Source: Kaistella carnis (lineage in GTDB: Bacteria; Bacteroidota; Bacteroidia; Flavobacteriales; Weeksellaceae). From it: a stretch of DNA of 64,000 nt. Under the pieces are notes generated by a model. That model worked only from the letters and a program-made list of their open reading frames with translations, did no database searches and was not told the DNA's origin. How positions within the stretch are numbered: the first letter of the stretch is position 1; every line of letters begins with the position of its first letter. Below, piece by piece: positions 1 to 8,621 of the stretch. Location: assembly GCF_003860585.1 (NCBI RefSeq), contig NZ_CP034159.1, positions 248,001 to 312,000 on the forward strand. Reading direction: 5' to 3'. Position numbers and translations under genes: made by a program.

Positions 1-732
1 AATAATAATATGGCAGATTTGGAAGAGCAGTTAATTGAGGCTTCCAAAATTAATCACCGTTTTAAAATCATCGTTACCGACGGAGTTTTCTCCATGGACG
101 GAATCGTTGCTGATCTGAAAGGACTTTGCGATTTAGCAGAAAAATATGATTGTTTGGTCATGGTTGATGATTCTCACGCTACAGGATTTATCGGGAAAAC
201 CGGTCGTGGAACTCATGAAGCAAACGATGTAATGGGTAGAGTAGATATCATCACTTCAACCTTAGGAAAAGCATTAGGCGGCGCGCTTGGCGGATTTACT
301 TCCGGTAAAAAAGAAATCATCGATATGTTGAGACAGCGTTCCAGACCTTATTTATTCTCGAATTCATTGGCTCCGGGAATTGTTGGGGCAGCGATTAAAG
401 TGTTGGATATGATTTCCGAGGATACGACTTTGAGGGATAAAGTAATGGAAAATGCGGAATACTTCAGAAAAGAAATGAAAGCCAAAGGTTTTGATATTCC
501 TGACGGTGATGCAGCAATTGTTCCGGTAATGTTATACGACGCACCTTTAGCCCAAAAAATGGCGGAAAAATTAATGGATGAAGGAATTTATGTCATCGGC
601 TTCTTTTATCCGGTTGTGCCAAAAGGAAAAGCCAGAATCAGAGTTCAACTTTCTGCGGCTCATACCAGAGAACAGTTAGACAAAGCGATTGCTGCTTTCG
701 AAAAGGTAGGAAAAGATTTAGGAGTTATTTAA
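1..732 (+). CDS. kbl: Glycine C-acetyltransferase (2-amino-3-ketobutyrate CoA ligase), 3' part
   Basis: C-terminal 243 residues of a PLP-dependent alpha-oxoamine synthase; the frame is open to the window edge, so the 5' part lies outside. Visible family signatures are [11 protein letters not shown] (the Asp/His that contact PLP) and the PLP-lysine region [17 protein letters not shown], followed by [14 protein letters not shown]. The combination is typical of Kbl, which makes glycine and acetyl-CoA from 2-amino-3-ketobutyrate in threonine breakdown. BioF or other alpha-oxoamine synthases are less likely because of the TGRGTHE stretch. A terminator follows 22 nt after the stop. No threonine dehydrogenase is visible in the window. 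Confidence 0.93.
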   Translation, partial: NNNMADLEEQLIEASKINHRFKIIVTDGVFSMDGIVADLKGLCDLAEKYDCLVMVDDSHATGFIGKTGRGTHEANDVMGRVDIITSTLGKALGGALGGFTSGKKEIIDMLRQRSRPYLFSNSLAPGIVGAAIKVLDMISEDTTLRDKVMENAEYFRKEMKAKGFDIPDGDAAIVPVMLYDAPLAQKMAEKLMDEGIYVIGFFYPVVPKGKARIRVQLSAAHTREQLDKAIAAFEKVGKDLGVI

Positions 733-754
733 AAACTTGTTCCGAAATATATTT

Positions 755-786
755 AAAAACCTTCTGTAATGGAAGGTTTTTATATT
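755..786 (+). terminator. Rho-independent terminator after kbl
   Basis: Ten-base stem AAAAACCTTC / GAAGGTTTTT with a 7-nt loop, followed by an AT-rich run, 22 nt after the kbl stop. Confidence 0.8.
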
Positions 787-939
787 TTAACCGTAAAAGA
801 AGTAAAAGGTAATTGAAAAAAATAGTACAAAAGAATGTAAATAATTAAGAGCGTTATTCCTAGCACCTTTTACAACCTTTTGAATGTCCTGATAAATAAA
901 CCTTTTGGATTTTCTGCGGTCAAAAATTTTCAAGAAATA

Positions 940-1090
940 TTTTGTGAACTTTTCATCAGCGTTATTTTAAACTTCAGCCATTAAAAACTTTTGTGACTTT
1001 TTGTTTAAATAACTTTTCAATAGACGTTTTGTGAACTTTCAGCAGCATTATTTTAAACTTCGGCCATTAAAAACTTTTGTGACTTTTGTG
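940..1090. repeat. Two direct copies of a ~63-nt CTTTTGTGACTTTTGTG element
   Basis: Copy 1 (about 940-1002) and copy 2 (about 1027-1090) share TTTTGTGAACTTT, CAGC(G/A)TTATTTTAAACTTC and CCATTAAAAACTTTTGTGACTTTT with only a few differences; about 24 nt separate them. The end of copy 2, CTTTTGTGACTTTTGTG, is the complement of the motif at 37792-37810 in the his operon, so this belongs to a dispersed family. Function unknown. Confidence 0.75.
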
Positions 1091-1101
1091 ATTAAAAAAA
1101 A

Positions 1102-2628
1102 CTAAGTCAACGATTTTACAATCGAAATAACACTCAAACTAATTATAAGAATCCCAATAACCACAAACATTTTCTTAATCGGAATTCTGCTCGTAAGCAT
1201 TGCTGCAAAAGGTGCGGTAACAATTCCACCAATTAAAAGACCGAGAACTATATTCCAATGCTGAATACCGATTGTTATTACAAAAGTAATTGCGCTGGTA
1301 ATGGTCAGAATAAATTTAGAAAGGGTAGAACTTCCAATCACGTATCTTGGCGTTCGTCCGTCCTTTAATAAACTTCCCGTAACCATCGGTCCCCAACCGC
1401 CGCCGGTAAAGGAATCGATAAACCCGCCGAATAATCCTAAAACTTTGATGTTTCGACTAGATTTCTGAGTGCGTTTTTTCTTTCTATTATTTTTGAAAGC
1501 GTTCCGCAAAATATTAATTCCAAGATATAAAGTGTAACAGGAAATAATTGGTTTTACAATATGCGCATAATGTTGACCAAAATAAGTAAGAGATAATGCG
1601 CCGATAATCGCACCAATAATTGCCGGAATCGCCAAGGCTTTCACCAGTTTCATATTCACATTCTTTAAGCGGAAATGGCTGATGCTTCCCGCTGCAGACG
1701 TAAATGTTTCTGCCGAGTGAATACTTGCGCTAATAATTGGTGGTGCAATATTCAACATTAATAGAATCGTGGTGCAAATAATTCCGTAACCCATTCCCGT
1801 ACTTCCGACAACCAGTTCTGCGACGAAACCAACCGCCAGCATTTTATAAAAAATATGATTGTCGGCATTTAGAAATGCATTGATATCCGGGAATAATTGA
1901 AATTCAAAAAGAATATAAGACAAAACGCCAATTAAAACCATGACGCCGATAATACCAAGATAGATATTAGAACGACGGCGAACGGCTTTCGTTATTTTTT
2001 CTAAATTCTCAAATTCAGAATTGGCGAGAGGATGTTTTTGTTTCTGATCAAGATAATCAGCCGTAATCGTGTCGAGCGATTTCAGTTCATCTTCTCGATT
2101 CATCAAAGGGTTTTTATAGGCGAATTTTAATTTACCAATAAACTCCTCCAAGTCCGATGGAATGCTGTGTTCGATAATTCGGTTGATTCTTTCCTGAACT
2201 TCTGGCGAATAATCATTAGATGAAATTCCCAGTTTTATATTTTCTTTTTTAATGACTGAAACCAAAGAGAAATCACTGATTTGTGGTTTCCCGATGACAT
2301 TGATCAGAACATTTTTATTTTGAGAAATTTGAAGAAGATGTTCTTCGTATTCATGATCTTCAGTTGAAATTATTAGCAAGGCAAAATCTTGTAAATCATC
2401 TTCTTCCATTTTTCGATGGAAAAGAGTAATGTTGGATTTGTCCGAAGAAAATTCAATTAAATCTTCTGAACTATTTTCATCAAAAATTTTGATTTTACAA
2501 TGGATAGAATTTCGAACGATTTGTTTTAATGCTTGGAGAATCAATTCATCATGTCCAACCAATAATACGGGAATCCTTTCCAAATTAAGGAATAACGGAT
2601 GCATATTATTAGGTTGAACTTCGCTCAT
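1102..2628 (-). CDS. TauE/SafE (TSUP) family permease fused to a CysG-like N-terminal domain
   Basis: 508 residues in two parts. Residues 1 to about 170 resemble the siroheme-synthase N-terminal (precorrin-2 dehydrogenase/ferrochelatase) fold: PLFLNLERIPVLLVG at the N-terminus, then LLIISTEDHEYEEHLLQ and NVLINVIGKPQISDF. The dinucleotide-binding glycines are poor (LLVGHDELIL rather than GGGxVA). From about residue 218 a strongly hydrophobic TSUP domain follows, with GFVAELVVGSTGMGYG and the paired repeat FGGFIDSFTGGGWGPM. Last gene of the cysH-cysD-cysN cluster, 3 nt after cysN, so transport of sulfate, sulfite or another sulfur anion is inferred. Whether the front domain is an enzyme or a sensor cannot be told from sequence. 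Confidence 0.85.
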   Translation of the reverse strand: MSEVQPNNMHPLFLNLERIPVLLVGHDELILQALKQIVRNSIHCKIKIFDENSSEDLIEFSSDKSNITLFHRKMEEDDLQDFALLIISTEDHEYEEHLLQISQNKNVLINVIGKPQISDFSLVSVIKKENIKLGISSNDYSPEVQERINRIIEHSIPSDLEEFIGKLKFAYKNPLMNREDELKSLDTITADYLDQKQKHPLANSEFENLEKITKAVRRRSNIYLGIIGVMVLIGVLSYILFEFQLFPDINAFLNADNHIFYKMLAVGFVAELVVGSTGMGYGIICTTILLMLNIAPPIISASIHSAETFTSAAGSISHFRLKNVNMKLVKALAIPAIIGAIIGALSLTYFGQHYAHIVKPIISCYTLYLGINILRNAFKNNRKKKRTQKSSRNIKVLGLFGGFIDSFTGGGWGPMVTGSLLKDGRTPRYVIGSSTLSKFILTITSAITFVITIGIQHWNIVLGLLIGGIVTAPFAAMLTSRIPIKKMFVVIGILIISLSVISIVKSLT

Positions 2629-2631
2629 GAA

Positions 2632-3870
2632 TTATAGAATCATTACCGCGCCAACAGTTGAATTGCTTGTTTCGTCGACCAAAATCGCACTTCCTGTTCC
2701 TTTGTTTTTTTCAAAAGAATCATGTACTAAAGGACTCGCGGTTTTTAAAGTAACTTTTACGACTTCATTCAATTTGACAGAATCAGTTGGCGTTTTTTCT
2801 AAGGAATTGACATCTAATTTATAATCAATTTCTTTGATAATCGTTTTAATCAACTTACTTCTGTGCTGCAGAAAATATTTATTCCCGATCACTAATTCTT
2901 TATGATCCATCCAACAAACTAACGCTTCAAATTCATTAGCCACGGTCGGAATTTGGTCTGCATGAACAAAATAATCACCACGTGAAATATCGATATCATC
3001 TTCAATATGAATAACAGCAGGTTGAGGTGCGAAAACTTCATCGACTTCTTTTCCGCCGGTTTCAACTTTAATAATCGTGGTTTCTATATTCTGCGGAAGC
3101 ACTTTTATACGATCACCTTTCTTGTAAATTCCACTTACGATTTCGCCGGCATAACCTCGATAATCATGCAGTTCTTCGGTTTGCGGACGAATGACAAACT
3201 GAACTTGAAAGCGCGTGTCTTCCAGATTAATTTCTTTATTGATTTCAACTTGCTCCAAATATTCTAATAAAGAATTTTCTTTAAACCAAGGCATTTTCGT
3301 AGATCGATCGACGATATTATCGCCATCTAAAGCAGAGATTGGGAAAAACTGAATATTGCTGAGGTTCAATTTTTTAGCAATTTCCAGATAATCGGTTTTA
3401 ATATTTTCAAAAACTTCTTCTGAATAATTAACCAAATCCATTTTATTCACCGCAATGACGATGTGTTTAATTTTTAAAAGGGAAGCGATAATACTGTGTC
3501 TTCTGGTTTGCTCAATCACACCTTGTCGGGCATCGATCAGGATAATCATCAAATCAGAATTCGACGCGCCGGTAATCATGTTTCTCGTGTATTGAACGTG
3601 ACCGGGAGCATCCGCAATAATAAATTTCCGATTCGGTGTTGAAAAATATCGGTAGGCGACGTCAATCGTAATTCCCTGTTCTCTTTCTGCACGCAATCCA
3701 TCGGTAAGAATCGCCAAATCAATTCCGTCTGAGTTTTTATTTTTAGACTGCTTTTCCAAGACTTCCAGTTGATCGACCAGAATACTTTTGCTATCGTATA
3801 AAAGGCGACCAATTAAGGTGCTTTTACCATCATCAACGCTTCCAGCCGTCATTAATCGTAATATATCCAT
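2632..3870 (-). CDS. cysN: Sulfate adenylyltransferase subunit 1 (GTPase)
   Basis: 412-residue EF-Tu-like GTPase that drives APS formation by CysD. P-loop GSVDDGKST at residues 10-18, G3 motif DAPGH at 87-91 and G4 NKMD at 142-145 are intact, followed by beta-barrel domains. The length matches stand-alone CysN; there is no fused CysC (APS kinase) domain, in agreement with the neighbouring reductase, which looks specific for APS. Lies 153 nt downstream of cysD and 3 nt upstream of the permease gene, all on the minus strand, so probably one transcript. Confidence 0.96.
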   Translation of the reverse strand: MDILRLMTAGSVDDGKSTLIGRLLYDSKSILVDQLEVLEKQSKNKNSDGIDLAILTDGLRAEREQGITIDVAYRYFSTPNRKFIIADAPGHVQYTRNMITGASNSDLMIILIDARQGVIEQTRRHSIIASLLKIKHIVIAVNKMDLVNYSEEVFENIKTDYLEIAKKLNLSNIQFFPISALDGDNIVDRSTKMPWFKENSLLEYLEQVEINKEINLEDTRFQVQFVIRPQTEELHDYRGYAGEIVSGIYKKGDRIKVLPQNIETTIIKVETGGKEVDEVFAPQPAVIHIEDDIDISRGDYFVHADQIPTVANEFEALVCWMDHKELVIGNKYFLQHRSKLIKTIIKEIDYKLDVNSLEKTPTDSVKLNEVVKVTLKTASPLVHDSFEKNKGTGSAILVDETSNSTVGAVMIL

Positions 3871-3904
3871 TTCTTTATTTTCTTTCTTTAAAAGGTTTTT
3901 ATTT

Positions 3905-3995
3905 GGGCAGCATCTCCGCCTTCCGCTCCCAATCTTTTTTTCCAGCGTTTTTGCCCTACAAAAAAAGGATTTCCGCTCAAGTCGGGCTGCAGAAT
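3905..3995. repeat. Degenerate intergenic repeat between cysD and cysN
   Basis: The 153-nt cysD-cysN gap holds a GC-richer block with GGGC, CCGCCTTCCGCTC, ATCTTTTTTTCC, CAAAAAAAGGAT, TTCCGCTCAAGTCGGGC. The order CCGC(C/T)TTCC(G/A)CTC, ATCTTTTTTTC, CAAAAAA(A)GGAT and a final C-G-GG-C block is repeated at 28046-28125, so this is one member of a dispersed non-coding family. Confidence 0.6.
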
Positions 3996-4023
3996 TAGGG
4001 TTCCAAAAACGATTTGTTTATAA

Positions 4024-4932
4024 TTAGAAGTATCCGCCTTTCTTACGATCCTCCATTGCGGCTTCGGTCACTTTATCATCGATTCTGGTTTCGCCTCTTT
4101 CCGAAATTCTTGAGGCGGTAATTTCCTGAACCACTTCATCTAAAGTCGCGGCATTGCTTTCTACCGCTGCCGTACAAGTCATATCTCCCACAGTTCTATA
4201 TCGAACAGTTTTTGTGGAAATAACATCACCTTCATCAATTTGAATAAAATCTGAAACTGCAATTAACTGACCTTCATATTCCAAAACTTCTCTTTCGTGT
4301 GAAAAATAAATAGAGGGCAATTGAATTTTCTCTTTTTTAATGTAATTCCAGACATCGAGTTCCGTCCAGTTTGAAATAGGGAAGACCCGAACATTTTCAC
4401 CTTTGTGAATTCGTCCGTTGTAGATTTTCCATAATTCCGGTCTTTGAAGTTTTGGATCCCATTGTCCGAAATCATCCCGAACGGAAAAAAAACGTTCTTT
4501 GGCTCTGGCTTTTTCTTCGTCACGTCGCGCTCCACCAATACAGGCATCGAATTGGAATTCTTCAATCGTTTCTAATAAAGTATGCGTTTGCAACCAGTTT
4601 CTGGAAGCGAACTTTCCTTTAGGTTCAGTCAGTTTTTGTTTGTGAATCGTATCTTCCACTTTCCTGACAATTAATTCTGCACCGATTTCTTTGGCTAAAA
4701 AATCTCGGTACGCCAAGGCTTCCGGGAAATTATGACCGGTGTCGATATGAACTAAAGGAAAAGGGATTTTCATAGGCGCAAAGGCTTTCATCGCCAAATG
4801 AACCAATGTAATCGAATCTTTTCCACCGCTGAATAATAGTGCAGGTTTTTCAAACTGAGCCGCAACTTCCCGCATGATATAAATGCTTTCCGCTTCTAAT
4901 TGCTCCAGATCATTTAAATGATATTTTGACAT
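4024..4932 (-). CDS. cysD: Sulfate adenylyltransferase subunit 2
   Basis: 302-residue ATP pyrophosphatase-type enzyme; with CysN it converts sulfate and ATP to adenylyl sulfate (APS). The PP-loop SGGKDS is at residues 35-40; VHIDTGHNFPE, CIGGARRDEEKARAKER and the FPISNWTELDVW segment are standard CysD blocks, and the C-terminus DRKKGGYF is conserved in the family. Follows cysH by 18 nt on the minus strand. Confidence 0.97.
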   Translation of the reverse strand: MSKYHLNDLEQLEAESIYIMREVAAQFEKPALLFSGGKDSITLVHLAMKAFAPMKIPFPLVHIDTGHNFPEALAYRDFLAKEIGAELIVRKVEDTIHKQKLTEPKGKFASRNWLQTHTLLETIEEFQFDACIGGARRDEEKARAKERFFSVRDDFGQWDPKLQRPELWKIYNGRIHKGENVRVFPISNWTELDVWNYIKKEKIQLPSIYFSHEREVLEYEGQLIAVSDFIQIDEGDVISTKTVRYRTVGDMTCTAAVESNAATLDEVVQEITASRISERGETRIDDKVTEAAMEDRKKGGYF

Positions 4933-4950
4933 AATTGAGTTTTAGAATTT

Positions 4951-5646
4951 TTATTTTTCTGAATGAAGACCGCATTCTTTCTGAGATTCTTCCCACCACC
5001 ATCTTCCGGCACGCGGATCTTCACCGGGTTCAATTGCTCTTGTACACGGTTTGCAACCAACGCTGATGAACCCTTTTTTATGAAGAGGCAAATCCATAAT
5101 TTGATGTTCCTCAATGTATTTTAAAATTTCATCATAAGTCCAGTGGAGAAGTGGATTAAATTTGTAGAGTTGTCTGCTTTCGTCCCATTCCAGCATTTTT
5201 AAAGAATGTCGGTTTTCAGATTGTTCACTTCTTAAACCGGTAATCCAAACTTTTGCTCCTTGCAAAGCACGATTGAGTGGTTTTACTTTTCGGATGTAGC
5301 AACATTCTTTTCTGTTTTCTATAGAATGGAAAAAGCCGTTAATTCCTTTTTCATTGACAAATTTTTCAACATCATCTGCTTGCGGAAAATAGACTTCTGT
5401 TTTGATTTTGTATCTTGAATTGTTGTTGGAAAGAAGGTCATAATGTTCGTAAAATAATCTTCCCGTATCCAATGTAAATACTTTTATGGGTAATTTATTT
5501 TTAAAAATAACATCGGTAATGATTTGATCTTCTTGTCCTAAAGAAGTTGAAAACACAATTCCGTCTGGAATCATCTCGCACAATTTAAACAGACTTTGCT
5601 CTAGGGAAAGGGTTTCTATTTGCTGAATTTCTTCTGTTGAGAACAT
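4951..5646 (-). CDS. cysH: Adenylyl-sulfate (APS) reductase, assimilatory, Fe-S type
   Basis: Reduces APS to sulfite. The PP-loop-like FSTSLGQEDQ, the paired cysteines ECC, then CxxC (VGCKPC) and the C-terminal catalytic ECGLH are all present. CC...CxxC binds a [4Fe-4S] cluster and marks the APS-using type rather than the PAPS-using CysH of E. coli. I chose the ATG at 5646 (231 residues); the frame can be extended eight codons to a TTG at 5670, but that start is less likely. First gene of the cys cluster; a palindrome lies about 45 nt upstream (5691-5707) and an Rrf2 regulator gene follows on the same strand. Confidence 0.94.
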   Translation of the reverse strand: MFSTEEIQQIETLSLEQSLFKLCEMIPDGIVFSTSLGQEDQIITDVIFKNKLPIKVFTLDTGRLFYEHYDLLSNNNSRYKIKTEVYFPQADDVEKFVNEKGINGFFHSIENRKECCYIRKVKPLNRALQGAKVWITGLRSEQSENRHSLKMLEWDESRQLYKFNPLLHWTYDEILKYIEEHQIMDLPLHKKGFISVGCKPCTRAIEPGEDPRAGRWWWEESQKECGLHSEK

Positions 5647-5690
5647 TATTTCTTTATTTAATGTCAGCAAATTTGCAATAAATTTATTAT

Positions 5691-5707
5691 CCTACCAAAT
5701 TGGTGGA
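5691..5707. promoter_or_regulatory. Palindrome upstream of cysH, candidate Rrf2 operator
   Basis: ACCAAATTGGT (5694-5704) is a perfect 11-nt palindrome centred on one base, in the 65-nt gap between the Rrf2 gene and cysH. It sits where an operator over the cysH promoter would be. Binding by the adjacent Rrf2 protein is inference; no second copy was found upstream of the regulator gene itself. Confidence 0.45.
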
Positions 5708-5735
5708 CTATTAAAATAAATAAAAAGGGATCGAA

Positions 5736-6143
5736 TTAATCTACTATATCGAGCAAAGTCTTCTTTTCTAAAATCGCTAAAGAGGCATCGCGAACTTCGA
5801 TCAGGACATCATGTAAACCACAATGTTCCTGATTGCAATTTAGACATTGTTCATGAAAATTAAGACTCACACACGGAATCATGGCGATAGGACCATTCAC
5901 CAAACGAATTATTCTAGCCAGTGAAACCTTTGCCGGATCGGTGTTTAAAAAATAGCCGCCACCTTTTCCTTTTTTGCTGTCGAGAATTTCGGCTTTTTTT
6001 AATTCAAGCAAAATATTTTCTAGAAATTTGACGGGAATTTTTTTCTCACTCGCAATATCTGAAATCAAAACAGGTCCCTCATTTTTTTTACCGACGAGGT
6101 AAGAAAGGGCTCTGAAAGCGTATTGTGATTTTTTTGATAGCAT
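5736..6143 (-). CDS. Rrf2 family transcriptional regulator
   Basis: 135 residues. N-terminal winged helix (MLSKKSQYAFRALSYLV, IPVKFLENILLELKKAEIL, KGKGGGYFL) is characteristic of Rrf2. Four cysteines at 91, 100, 103 and 108 could hold an Fe-S cluster as in IscR/NsrR-like members, though the spacing (C-x8-C-x2-C-x4-C) is not the classical three-cysteine one. It lies directly upstream of cysH on the same strand, so control of sulfate assimilation is likely (inference). A perfect -7 box TAATTTTG (minus strand, 6148-6155) ends 4 nt before the ATG, which suggests a leaderless or nearly leaderless mRNA. Confidence 0.9.
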   Translation of the reverse strand: MLSKKSQYAFRALSYLVGKKNEGPVLISDIASEKKIPVKFLENILLELKKAEILDSKKGKGGGYFLNTDPAKVSLARIIRLVNGPIAMIPCVSLNFHEQCLNCNQEHCGLHDVLIEVRDASLAILEKKTLLDIVD

Positions 6144-6226
6144 AAAGCAAAATTAGGTAAAAGATTTTAGAAGAGAAGAAAGTACAATAATTTAACGCTA
6201 ATCGAAATAAATTTAAGAGGTTTCTT

Positions 6227-6305
6227 GAAACACAGATTCCACGTTTTTTACAGAATAATTAATTTTGCTCATTTGTAATTTGTAGATCCGTGAAATCTGT
6301 GTGCC
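6227..6305. repeat. Inverted repeat ACACAGATT(T/C)CACG
   Basis: ACACAGATTCCACG at 6230-6243 and CGTGAAATCTGTGT at 6289-6302 are inverted copies matching at 13 of 14 positions, 45 nt apart. The 327-nt gap between the Rrf2 gene and the DUF4268 gene is otherwise empty. Looks like a dispersed non-coding element; function unknown. Confidence 0.65.
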
Positions 6306-6470
6306 CATTAAGTATGATGCTGCGACGAATGTACGAATTGGTTATCGGTAAATTTGAACTGATCACATTTTCTTAAAATAGAAAAACGTTGGCACTCAAA
6401 AAAAATATGAGGTTTGAACTCGATAAAATATGATATTTTGAGTAAGTTCGCATTTCGTAAATTTAACAGA

Positions 6471-6899
6471 ATGTTTAGCAAAGAAGAAGCACAAAAATTA
6501 AGAAAAGAGTTCTGGATCGCCTTTGGAAAAAGCTTTCCGCGAAAATGGATTTTATACAATACAAAAATTAAAGATTTCTCCTTTAAATTTAATGCAGATG
6601 CTAAAAAAGCCGAGGTTTCTTTAGATATAGAAATTAATGATGAACTCTTTCGTAATGCTTATTTCGAGAAGATGTGGTCGCTGGAATCCATCTTGGAAGA
6701 AGAATTAGGCGAGATTCATAAAGATGAATTCTATACTTTAGAAAACGGAAAAGTGATTTCCCGATTTTGGATTACGAAAGAAAATGTTTCTATTTATAAC
6801 AAAAATACTTGGCAAGAAATTTTCGAGTTTTTTGTAGAAAAAATGGAGGCCTTCGAACGGGTTTATTTTGAATACGAGGATTTTATAAAAGATATTTAA
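6471..6899 (+). CDS. DUF4268 domain-containing protein
   Basis: 142 residues from the ATG at 6471. I prefer this start because MFSKEEAQKLRKEFWIAFGKSFPRKW is where family members begin; the upstream in-frame TTG at 6414 would add 19 unconserved residues. Soluble, rich in Glu, Lys and aromatic residues, no signal peptide. DUF4268 has a nuclease-like fold in some larger proteins, but the activity of this short form is not known. Convergent with gldG, sharing a bidirectional terminator. Confidence 0.82.
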   Translation: MFSKEEAQKLRKEFWIAFGKSFPRKWILYNTKIKDFSFKFNADAKKAEVSLDIEINDELFRNAYFEKMWSLESILEEELGEIHKDEFYTLENGKVISRFWITKENVSIYNKNTWQEIFEFFVEKMEAFERVYFEYEDFIKDI

Positions 6900-6906
6900 C
6901 TGCTTT

Positions 6907-6945
6907 AAAACCTTCAGATTTTATATTTCTGAAGGTTTTTTATTT
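6907..6945. terminator. Bidirectional terminator between the DUF4268 gene and gldG
   Basis: AAAACCTTCAG (6907-6917) pairs with CTGAAGGTTTT (6929-6939); T-run on both strands. It overlaps the gldG stop. Confidence 0.85.
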
Positions 6946-8598
6946 AGCAAATTTCCTTTTTCTCCACCAGTAGAAAATACCGCCCAATGCTCCGATAATT
7001 GCGAGCGGAAGCAATAAAATAAACCATTGCCACTCGTTTTTCTCTTCATCAATTCTTTGTCGGTCCAACAGTCTGGCTTCGATATTACGGTTTCGGAGCT
7101 CCATTAAATTAGAATCATCTAACAGAAAATCGAGTGCATTTCTTAAGAATTGTTCATTTCCATACGCTTGTTTGGTCAAAAGGTCTTCGCCGAGTGGGAG
7201 AGGGTTTCCCTTATAAATCTGATTGCGGCCTACATCACCGTCAGCGATAATCACCATTTTGTTCTCAGGGCTTTGGGCTTTGAAATTTGGATAGATCTTA
7301 CGTTCGCTTCGGGTTGCATAGGCAGAATTGAATTTTCCTTCCAGACTTACCGCAAAGATCTTTGGAGTCGTAGGTTGGTCAAAAATTCCCAGTGAATCCG
7401 TACTCACGATTTCCGCCAGAGCAACGTAATTCGGAACTTGCTTAATATTCGTCCTTTCGCTGGATTTAAATAAAACTTTGGTCTTAATATTTTTTCTTCC
7501 TAAAGTATCAATTGAAGTCGGAAATTCAAATTTAACTGGATTAATATTTTTGGTGATAGGATTTTTATCTTCTGCAACTCCCAAAGGAAAATACGGCCAC
7601 AGAAAACTGCTGTATTGAGGATTTCCGGCAACTTCTCCAGATACGATTCGGATGAGTGCAGACTTCTTCATATCCTTTACTAAACCAGCATTTAATCGAA
7701 TTCCATAATTAAAAAAGAAATCGGTTAATCCTGTTTCTATGGGATAAGCCATTATTTTTTTAGAACGATACAGCGTGTCCATTTCTGCATTTACCGCATC
7801 AATCATCCAAAGGGTTTTCCCGCCTTTCATAATGTATTGGTCCAGGATCAACTTTTCATTTTCGGTGAATGGTTTTCTTGGTTTTGCGATTACCAAAGCG
7901 TCCATATGTTGAAGCTGGGGCACATCTTCGTAAGTCAGTTCCGCTTGATTTTTAGGAATAATGGGACCGGCGTTGTAATTCTGCAATGCCATTTCCATGA
8001 AACCACTAAACTCATCAGGTCGAAGCTCATCCTGATTGATAAGAATCCCAATATTTTTTTTCTGGTCCTGCGTGATTCTTTTAATATTCGAAACGAAATT
8101 ATATTCCAGATTTTCGATTGATCTCGTTAATTGCTGTGAAGCATCAATTCCTGTCTGATTAATGATCAAAGGCACGGAAGTTCCGATTGAATTATATTTT
8201 ACAGAAGCATAAGGAAACATAACGATCTCCGATATTTTCCCGTCTTTCATATCCGGTAAAATGGAGGGTTCAATGCCCATCGCAGCCAAAGTATCTTTGG
8301 ACATTTTGGTCTTGATTGGATCGATAAAACGGTAATCTATTTTAAGATTTACTTTTCGGAATTCCTGCAGTAAAAATTTGGTTTCATTTTGAAGCTGCCG
8401 GAAACTGGCAGGGAAATCACCATCCAAATAAACGTCGACGTGTAAAGGTTTTTTCACAGATTGCAAGACTTTGATGGTTGAATCAGAAAGGGTATATCTT
8501 TTTTCCTGAGTCAAATCAAAACGCATCGAAAACAGACCAAAAACGCCCGCTAATAAAACAACGAGAAGGACAAGATATATAGTGGTTTTTTTGTTCAT
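6940..8598 (-). CDS. gldG: Gliding motility ABC transporter component GldG
   Basis: 552 residues: N-terminal membrane segment (about residues 6-25), a long extracytoplasmic region of the ABC-type uncharacterised/GldG class (RFDLTQEKRYTLSD near the start, FRKVNLKIDYRFIDP, then TLWMIDAVNAEMDTLY), and a C-terminal membrane segment ending WWRKRKFAK. With GldF and the ATPase GldA it forms the ABC transporter linked to flavobacterial gliding; gldA is not in the window. Follows gldF by 23 nt. Confidence 0.95.
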   Translation of the reverse strand: MNKKTTIYLVLLVVLLAGVFGLFSMRFDLTQEKRYTLSDSTIKVLQSVKKPLHVDVYLDGDFPASFRQLQNETKFLLQEFRKVNLKIDYRFIDPIKTKMSKDTLAAMGIEPSILPDMKDGKISEIVMFPYASVKYNSIGTSVPLIINQTGIDASQQLTRSIENLEYNFVSNIKRITQDQKKNIGILINQDELRPDEFSGFMEMALQNYNAGPIIPKNQAELTYEDVPQLQHMDALVIAKPRKPFTENEKLILDQYIMKGGKTLWMIDAVNAEMDTLYRSKKIMAYPIETGLTDFFFNYGIRLNAGLVKDMKKSALIRIVSGEVAGNPQYSSFLWPYFPLGVAEDKNPITKNINPVKFEFPTSIDTLGRKNIKTKVLFKSSERTNIKQVPNYVALAEIVSTDSLGIFDQPTTPKIFAVSLEGKFNSAYATRSERKIYPNFKAQSPENKMVIIADGDVGRNQIYKGNPLPLGEDLLTKQAYGNEQFLRNALDFLLDDSNLMELRNRNIEARLLDRQRIDEEKNEWQWFILLLPLAIIGALGGIFYWWRKRKFAK

Positions 8599-8621
8599 TT
8601 TTTAAAACGATAAAAATTCGG

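Larger units (their letters stand above)
733..1101. other. Gene-free spacer with terminator and a tandem non-coding repeat
   Basis: Apart from the kbl terminator this 369-nt spacer has no supported ORF. Its right part holds two near-identical copies of a roughly 63-nt unit (940-1002 and 1027-1089, see the repeat entry), which end just before the stop codon of the convergent TSUP gene. Confidence 0.6.
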
